A stretch of DNA of 64,000 bases from Cyclobacteriaceae bacterium. GTDB lineage: Bacteria > Bacteroidota > Bacteroidia > Cytophagales > Cyclobacteriaceae. The notes under the pieces were generated by a model, which was given only the letters and a program-made list of their open reading frames with translations, searched no databases and was not told the DNA's origin. Made by a program: the position numbers and the translations under genes. The DNA lies in the NCBI GenBank assembly GCA_030584025.1, contig CP129487.1, positions 2,542,001 to 2,606,000 of the forward strand, read 5' to 3'. Of the stretch, positions 58,929-64,000 are shown in pieces. Each line of letters starts with the position of its first letter. The stretch's first letter is position 1.

Positions 58929-59909
58929 ATGCGAGAAATTCAATTCAGAGAAGCCCTGCGTGAGGCCATGAGCGAAGAAATGCGGAGAGACCCAAGCGTT
59001 TTATTAATGGGTGAAGAAGTAGCCGAATATAATGGCGCCTACAAGGTTAGCCAGGGCATGCTGGATGAATTTGGACCTGAGCGGGTTATTGACACCCCTA
59101 TCTCAGAACTCGGATTCACTGGTGTTGGTATCGGTGCAGCCATGAACGGCCTGAGGCCGATTGTTGAATTCATGACCTTCAACTTTTCGCTGGTTGCGAT
59201 TGACCAAATCATCAACTCTGCCGCCAAAATGTATTCCATGTCGGGCGGACAGTACAACGTACCCATTGTTTTCCGTGGTGCAACCGGTAATGCCGGCCAG
59301 TTGGGTGCACAACACTCGCAAAACTTTGAAAACTGGTATGCCAACTGTCCGGGGTTAAAAGTGGTTGTTCCTTCCAACCCATATGATGCAAAAGGATTAT
59401 TGAAATCTTCCATCCGCGATAACGATCCGGTAATCTTCATGGAATCAGAATTGATGTATGGTGATAAGGGAGAAGTTCCTGCAGAGGAATACCTAATCCC
59501 GATTGGTCAGGCTGATATAAAGCGTTCCGGTACAGATGTTACCATCGCCACCTTTGGTAAAATAACCAAGGTTGCTATGGCGGCTGCCGAAGAGTTGGCC
59601 AAAGATAACATCTCCGTTGAAGTCGTGGATTTACGAAGCGTCAGGCCGATCGACTACGCAACCATTGTTGAATCCGTAAAGAAAACAAATCGATTGGTTA
59701 TTGTTGAAGAGGCGTGGCCGTTGGCATCCATCTCAACAGAAATCACCTACCACGTGCAGAAACACGCTTTCGATTATTTAGATGCACCTGTTCACCGCAT
59801 CACCAATGCGGATGCACCGCTCCCGTATGCACCAACGTTGATTCAGGCCATATTGCCAAACGTGGAGCGTACCGTGAAGGCTGTGAAAGCCGTAATGTAC
59901 CGCGACTAA
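58929..59909 (+). CDS. pdhB: Pyruvate dehydrogenase E1 component, beta subunit
   Basis: The 326-aa subunit belongs to heterotetrameric E1 enzymes. It opens REIQFREALREAMSEEMRRD, has GEEVAEYNGAYKVSQG, EFMTFNFSLVAIDQIINSAAK and GATGNAGQLGAQHSQNFE, and carries the C-terminal transketolase-fold VVDLRSVRPID. With the alpha subunit it decarboxylates pyruvate and acetylates lipoyl-E2. The alpha subunit and E2 are not in the window, as is common in Bacteroidota where the genes are scattered. It could in principle be branched-chain E1-beta, but the motifs favour pyruvate. Confidence 0.92.
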   Translation: MREIQFREALREAMSEEMRRDPSVLLMGEEVAEYNGAYKVSQGMLDEFGPERVIDTPISELGFTGVGIGAAMNGLRPIVEFMTFNFSLVAIDQIINSAAKMYSMSGGQYNVPIVFRGATGNAGQLGAQHSQNFENWYANCPGLKVVVPSNPYDAKGLLKSSIRDNDPVIFMESELMYGDKGEVPAEEYLIPIGQADIKRSGTDVTIATFGKITKVAMAAAEELAKDNISVEVVDLRSVRPIDYATIVESVKKTNRLVIVEEAWPLASISTEITYHVQKHAFDYLDAPVHRITNADAPLPYAPTLIQAILPNVERTVKAVKAVMYRD

Positions 59910-59919
59910 AATCTGATTG

Positions 59920-60780
59920 TTACTTCTGCGAAAGCAGTAAGTTCCAGGCTTCAGCAACTTTACCCGCTTTGAGATATGCTTGTGCATGTTTGTGTACAAC
60001 CTCATCACCAAGTTGCAAGGCACCCCTATCCTGATCGGTGAGCATGTGATCAGCTACCCCCGGAATTTTTTCTACACCGGCCAATAAAGCCAGTTCATTA
60101 CCAGTAAGTATTTTACTATTGCGAATAGCTTCCGGAAGGTGATCCATGCCAATTCCAAGTTTGTTTCCCGGCTGTGGCAATTTAAACAGGTTATCGCCAG
60201 CTGCACGGCAATACCAGTCACCACCCATACGCGAAACAGCATCCAGCTTAAACGGGTCAATTTTTCCATCATCACCCAGTATCTCATCCTTAATGTGCAT
60301 GAGTATCACTTCACATACCACAAGGTTTCCAGCCGCTCCCTCTTCACCGGTTTTAATTACCTGCAGCACCTTACATTCAAACGATGCGGGCGACTCACCT
60401 ACCCGCGGTGGTTTTACCAACGTTGATTTCACTTCTGTAAAACCGGCTTTCACAAATTCGTTAACACCTTTCGGATATTCTGCACTAGCCAGCGACATCT
60501 GCTGCACCATATTATAACTTACCATACTAATCACCGTCTCAGGAACCTCCAGCACATTTTCATATGTATTTTTCACCGTGTTATCGCGTCCCCTTCGGGC
60601 AGGCGAAAAAACCAGTATGGGCGGATTCGCCCCGAAACAATTGAAAAAACTGAATGGGCTCAGGTTTACATTTCCATCTTTATCAATAGTACTTGCAAAT
60701 GCAATTGGACGGGGTACTACAGCACTCAGCAGGTAACCGTGTACTTTACTAAAATGAACTTCTTTAGGATCGATTACCAT
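59920..60780 (-). CDS. Flavin reductase-like FMN-binding protein
   Basis: The 286-aa split-barrel protein has VPRPIAFASTIDKDGNVNLSPFSFFNCFG, the FMN-binding pattern, and ESPASFECKVLQVI. The C-terminal 60 residues (AGVEKIPGVADHMLTD onwards) are an extra helical part. Proteins of this type often lie beside aromatic-amino-acid catabolic genes in Bacteroidota; here fahA is directly upstream, 10 bp away on the same strand. I infer a role linked to tyrosine breakdown, but the substrate is unknown. Confidence 0.85.
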   Translation of the reverse strand: MVIDPKEVHFSKVHGYLLSAVVPRPIAFASTIDKDGNVNLSPFSFFNCFGANPPILVFSPARRGRDNTVKNTYENVLEVPETVISMVSYNMVQQMSLASAEYPKGVNEFVKAGFTEVKSTLVKPPRVGESPASFECKVLQVIKTGEEGAAGNLVVCEVILMHIKDEILGDDGKIDPFKLDAVSRMGGDWYCRAAGDNLFKLPQPGNKLGIGMDHLPEAIRNSKILTGNELALLAGVEKIPGVADHMLTDQDRGALQLGDEVVHKHAQAYLKAGKVAEAWNLLLSQK

Positions 60781-60790
60781 AGCTCACGCT

Positions 60791-62062
60791 TTAAAGTGCA
60801 GGTAAAATTTTTCCTGAACACAATCCAAAACCGATGCGAACGCCATTATTCTCTGCATGTCCACGAAGAATGATAGTATCCCCATCTTCAATAAAAGAAC
60901 GTTGCGTCTGATCGCTTAGTTGAAGTGGTCTGGAGCCATTCCAGGTTAACTCAAGCAACGATCCGTATGATCCGGGTGAAGGGCCACTGATGGTGCCGGA
61001 AGCATACATATCGCCTACCTGAATGTTGCAACCATTCACGGTGTGATGCGCTAACTGCTGATTCACATTCCAATACATGTATTTAAAATTCGAGCGACTG
61101 ATGGTAACCGGATCATCACCTTCAGGCTGCAATAAAACCTCCAACGCAATATCAAAATTTTTCGCTCCAGAATATTTCAAATACGACAGTACTTCAGGGG
61201 ATTGTTCGGGGCCCGCAACACGAAAAGGCTCCAGTGCATCCAGCGTAACAATCCACGGAGAAATTGTAGATCCGAAATTTTTTCCAAGAAACGGCCCCAG
61301 TGGAACATATTCCCATTGTTGAATGTCGCGTGCTGACCAATCGTTAAACAACACGAAACCAAAAATATGGTTCTCCGCTTCAGCTGTTGATATTGATTGG
61401 CCAAGCTTAGTCTCACCACAGGTGATGAAGGCCACCTCCAATTCAAAATCCATTTTGCGTGATGCCGAAAAAACCGGTTGCTCTGAATCCGGAAGCTTGA
61501 TCTGCCCTTTTGGGCGATGGATGGGCGTACCCGAAACCACGATGGATGACGCGCGGCCATGATAACCGACCGGTAAATGTTTCCAGTTTGGCAGTAGCGC
61601 ATTCTTCGGGTCACGAAACATGGAACCCACATTGGTAGCGTGCTCTTCACTGCTATAAAAATCCGTGTAGTTTGGTACACGCACGGGCATCAGCATTTGT
61701 ACTTCTCCAATAGGAACCAAGGCTATTTCCCGTGCGGCTACGTTATCTCGTAATTCATCATTATCGTGTCTTAGTAATTCCGAAATGCGCTCACGAACTT
61801 CGCGGCATTTCTTACGACCCAGCGCCATAAAATCATTCAGGTACTTCTGATTGAAAATTCCCGGAGGAAGACCTAGTCCATCGAGGTAGCCATGTTCATG
61901 CAAATACACCAGGTCAAGCACATGATTACCGATAGCTACACCGGCCACCGGTGAAAGGTATTTCGTTTTGAAAATTCCGAACGGAAGGTTTTGTATCGGA
62001 AAGTCAGATTGAGGCGGCACTTCCACCCAGGACTTTAATTTCGGATCATTCGCTTTAATCAT
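60791..62062 (-). CDS. fahA: Fumarylacetoacetase
   Basis: The 423-aa enzyme cleaves fumarylacetoacetate to fumarate and acetoacetate, the last step of tyrosine catabolism. The N-terminal domain is SH3-like (FPIQNLPFGIF), and the catalytic domain has VRVPNYTDFYSSEEHATN, NWKHLPVGYHGRASSIVV, metal-binding Glu in MDFELEVAFI and FNDWSARDIQQWEYVPLG, and the C-terminal RIGFGLCSG. It matches the mammalian type in length. Neither hppD nor hmgA is nearby. It is divergent from the RsmF-type gene 60 bp away. Confidence 0.95.
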   Translation of the reverse strand: MIKANDPKLKSWVEVPPQSDFPIQNLPFGIFKTKYLSPVAGVAIGNHVLDLVYLHEHGYLDGLGLPPGIFNQKYLNDFMALGRKKCREVRERISELLRHDNDELRDNVAAREIALVPIGEVQMLMPVRVPNYTDFYSSEEHATNVGSMFRDPKNALLPNWKHLPVGYHGRASSIVVSGTPIHRPKGQIKLPDSEQPVFSASRKMDFELEVAFITCGETKLGQSISTAEAENHIFGFVLFNDWSARDIQQWEYVPLGPFLGKNFGSTISPWIVTLDALEPFRVAGPEQSPEVLSYLKYSGAKNFDIALEVLLQPEGDDPVTISRSNFKYMYWNVNQQLAHHTVNGCNIQVGDMYASGTISGPSPGSYGSLLELTWNGSRPLQLSDQTQRSFIEDGDTIILRGHAENNGVRIGFGLCSGKILPAL

Positions 62063-62122
62063 GTCAGATGAGTTTCTGATAACAATAGATATTCAACTGT
62101 AAAGAAAGCTTAATTTAGCATC

Positions 62123-63493
62123 ATGACTGAATCGGACATTAAAATACCAGAAGATTTTTTTATCCGGATGAAAGGCTCCTTGCAACGTGCTTTCCCCGAC
62201 TTTCTGAAAAGTCTGAAAGAGACGTCTCCGATCAGCATTCGTCTTAATCAACATAAAAATTTTTCCAATGAAGGTGAACCGGTTCCGTGGTGCGAAACAG
62301 GTCGGTATTTAAAAACACGCCCGACATTTACCCTTGATCCCGCTTTTCATGCCGGAGCCTATTATGTTCAGGAGGCCAGCTCGATGTTTTTGGAACAGGC
62401 TATCAAACAACTTGATCTTGATAAAAAGCCGATTCGTATACTCGATTTGTGTGCAGCTCCGGGAGGGAAATCAACGCACCTGGCAGGTTTGCTGCATGAA
62501 GACTCTTTACTGGTATCCAATGAAGTTATTCGTACCCGGGCATCCATACTGGATGAAAACCTGACTAAATGGGGAGTTGGAAATATTGTCGTCACCAACA
62601 ACGATCCGCGCGACTTCGAAAATCTTCCCGGATTCTTTGATGTGATTGTTGTGGATGCACCCTGTTCAGGGGAAGGATTGTTCCGTAAAGATCATGGAGC
62701 CATGACGGAGTGGTCGGTGAACAATGTGCAACTCTGCGCTAAACGACAACAACGCATTGTGAGTGATGTATGGCCAGCTCTTAAATCGGATGGTATACTG
62801 ATCTACTCAACCTGCACCTACAACGCATTGGAGAATGAAGAGAACATGCAATGGCTTGCTGACCAGCATTCACTTGAATCAGTTGCACTAAAACTTGATT
62901 CACGTTGGGGAATTGAAGATGTAAAGCATAAAAATATTATTGGCTATCGGTTTTATCCGCATCATGTAATGGGCGAAGGATTTTTTCTCTCGGTTGTACA
63001 GAAACGGGAGTCGACCGAACCTTTTTTCATTAATAGAAAAGTAGCACCAACTTCCCCATCAAAAAAAATTCAGGAACAACTATCCCATTGGATTCTTGAT
63101 CCAGATCAGTTTGCCTTCCATCAACACCAAGATTTGATTTCACTATTCAGCAAAAGTCTGGTGACTGATCATCTTTTTCTCTATCAAAAACTGCGTATCA
63201 TCAATAGCGGAACCGCAGTAGCTTCTGTAAAAGGTGATAAGTTAATACCCGAACATGCACTGGCATTATCAACACGCATAAACCGGGAATATTTTCAAAC
63301 AGCTAAACTGAATCAAGCAGATGCACTTAACTTTTTAAGAAAGGTAAATATTCACCTTACGGGTTATAACCGCGGCCATTTATTGGTTACACATCAGAAC
63401 CTTCCCTTGGGTTGGTTAAACGTACTCGATAACCGATCGAACAACCTGTACCCCAAAGCATGGCGGATTCGAATGGGCAACTCCCCGGTTTAG
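62123..63493 (+). CDS. RsmF/YebU-type rRNA cytosine-C5 methyltransferase
   Basis: The 456-aa protein methylates a cytosine of 16S rRNA (C1407 in E. coli), by family. The SAM motif is DLCAAPGGKSTHLAGLL, the motif VI cysteine is Cys181 in DAPCSGEGLFRKD and the motif IV cysteine Cys231 in IYSTCTYNALENEENM. The C-terminal region (about 310-456) carries the PUA-like domain, with GYNRGHLLVTHQNLPLGWLN at its end. The target site in this organism is inferred from homology only. Confidence 0.9.
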   Translation: MTESDIKIPEDFFIRMKGSLQRAFPDFLKSLKETSPISIRLNQHKNFSNEGEPVPWCETGRYLKTRPTFTLDPAFHAGAYYVQEASSMFLEQAIKQLDLDKKPIRILDLCAAPGGKSTHLAGLLHEDSLLVSNEVIRTRASILDENLTKWGVGNIVVTNNDPRDFENLPGFFDVIVVDAPCSGEGLFRKDHGAMTEWSVNNVQLCAKRQQRIVSDVWPALKSDGILIYSTCTYNALENEENMQWLADQHSLESVALKLDSRWGIEDVKHKNIIGYRFYPHHVMGEGFFLSVVQKRESTEPFFINRKVAPTSPSKKIQEQLSHWILDPDQFAFHQHQDLISLFSKSLVTDHLFLYQKLRIINSGTAVASVKGDKLIPEHALALSTRINREYFQTAKLNQADALNFLRKVNIHLTGYNRGHLLVTHQNLPLGWLNVLDNRSNNLYPKAWRIRMGNSPV

Positions 63494-63503
63494 CGGCCTA
63501 AAC

Positions 63504-63534
63504 TTGGAAGCTGCACCCCATACCCTTATTTTTG
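63504..63534 (+). promoter_or_regulatory. Predicted promoter of valS
   Basis: TTG (63504-63506), 20 bp, then TATTTTTG (63527-63534) matches the Bacteroidota pattern. Transcription would begin at about 63539, inside the palindrome at 63537-63556. Confidence 0.55.
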
Positions 63535-63536
63535 CA

Positions 63537-63556
63537 CCTGCCTGCCGGCAGGCAGG
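63537..63556. repeat. Perfect 20-bp GC-rich palindrome in the valS leader
   Basis: The two 10-base arms CCTGCCTGCC and GGCAGGCAGG are perfectly complementary with no spacer. The surroundings are AT-rich. Palindromes of this word are dispersed in many Bacteroidota genomes. Here it sits just downstream of the -7 element, so the mRNA would begin in it and could fold into a hairpin ahead of the start codon at 63576. Confidence 0.7.
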
Positions 63557-63575
63557 GTTCAAAATTTTTATAAGC

Positions 63576-64000
63576 ATGTCTTTATCAACCAAATACAATC
63601 CTGCTGAGGTAGAGGAAAAGTGGTACACGTACTGGATGGAGAACGGATTCTTTCATTCTGAGCCCGATTCTGAAAAAGAGCCTTTCACCATTGTCATTCC
63701 TCCGCCAAACGTAACGGGTGTATTGCACATGGGGCACATGCTCAACAACACCATACAGGATGTATTGATCCGTAAAGCCCGCATGGAAGGCAAGGAAGCC
63801 TGCTGGGTACCCGGAACCGATCACGCTTCCATTGCCACGGAAGCGAAGGTGGTGGCTATGCTACGCGAAAAAGGCATAAAGAAATCTGACCTCACCCGCG
63901 AAGAATTTTTGAAATATGCGTGGGAATGGAAAGAGAAATATGGCGGCATCATCCTGGAACAATTAAAAAAACTGGGGGCGTCATGCGATTGGGATCGCAC
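63576..64000 (+). CDS. valS: Valyl-tRNA synthetase (5' part, cut by window edge)
   Basis: The first 141 codons are visible: MSLSTKYNPAEVEEKWYTYW, then FTIVIPPPNVTGVLHMGHML with the class I HIGH motif (HMGH), VPGTDHASIATEAKV and KYGGIILEQLKKLGASCDW. This is the standard N-terminus of ValRS, without the extra N-terminal extension. It attaches valine to tRNA-Val and has an editing domain further downstream, outside the window. Confidence 0.96.
   Translation, partial: MSLSTKYNPAEVEEKWYTYWMENGFFHSEPDSEKEPFTIVIPPPNVTGVLHMGHMLNNTIQDVLIRKARMEGKEACWVPGTDHASIATEAKVVAMLREKGIKKSDLTREEFLKYAWEWKEKYGGIILEQLKKLGASCDWDR

Overview
The window is a piece of a Bacteroidota chromosome, most likely from the Cytophagales. 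The evidence is the lineage-typical gene set (DUF4290, DUF3109, gliding-type/T9SS type B C-terminal sorting domains, RHS proteins with a DUF6443-like N-terminus, MurA with Asp in place of the catalytic Cys), many Q-ending or lipobox signal peptides, and promoters of the Bacteroidota form TTG-N17-20-TAnnTTTG. No tRNA, rRNA or CRISPR array was seen. This is a by-eye reading; family names come from motif recognition, not from a search.

Region 1 (1-6969) is regulatory. A truncated minus-strand gene with a TPR-sensor-like N-terminus is followed by a tiny transcription unit of two secreted peptides with its own promoter and terminator. Two membrane TPR proteins that lack kinase domains stand divergent to a stand-alone cytosolic histidine kinase. 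A LuxR-type response regulator follows. An IS481-type insertion sequence sits between kinase and regulator, ending 4 bp from the regulator's stop codon.

Region 2 (7002-18518) is a tight minus-strand operon: a 1362-aa SpvB/YD-like protein with a PKD domain, a 1414-aa RHS protein with a toxin-like C-terminal tip, an overlapping lipoprotein (candidate immunity protein), a second lipoprotein with a DUF7151-like motif, and two proteins with outer-membrane beta-barrel character. Two dyad-symmetric sites lie upstream of it.

Region 3 (18720-36287) is mostly housekeeping: sppA, folK, fabD, a thiol oxidoreductase-like protein, a large T9SS cargo protein, a PlsB-like acyltransferase overlapping gpsA, a HIT protein, greA, a pentapeptide-repeat membrane protein, mgtE, rsmA, pdxA, then DUF177-rpmF-fabH with no plsX.

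Region 4 (36340-49877) continues with efp-accB-accC, DUF3109, a TcmP-like protein, a PcrA/UvrD helicase, DUF4290, murA, xthA, a flotillin/NfeD pair and a 50-aa basic protein that is easily missed. Three intergenic imperfect palindromes of different word type lie at 37497, 39682 and 43746.

Region 5 (50017-64000) holds hisS with an AT-rich in-frame insertion of about 120-130 residues in the catalytic domain, hutH, a second T9SS cargo protein, YbaB, a glycosyltransferase, a PspC protein, an OmpA/TPR lipoprotein under a strong promoter, pdhB, a flavin reductase beside fahA, an RsmF-type methyltransferase and the start of valS.

The most unusual items are the hisS insertion, the split TPR-sensor/kinase/regulator locus, the RHS operon with its tip/immunity arrangement and paired upstream dyads, the mirror-symmetric six-cysteine insert in the SpvB-like protein, and the EF-P with Asn at the usually modified loop-tip position.
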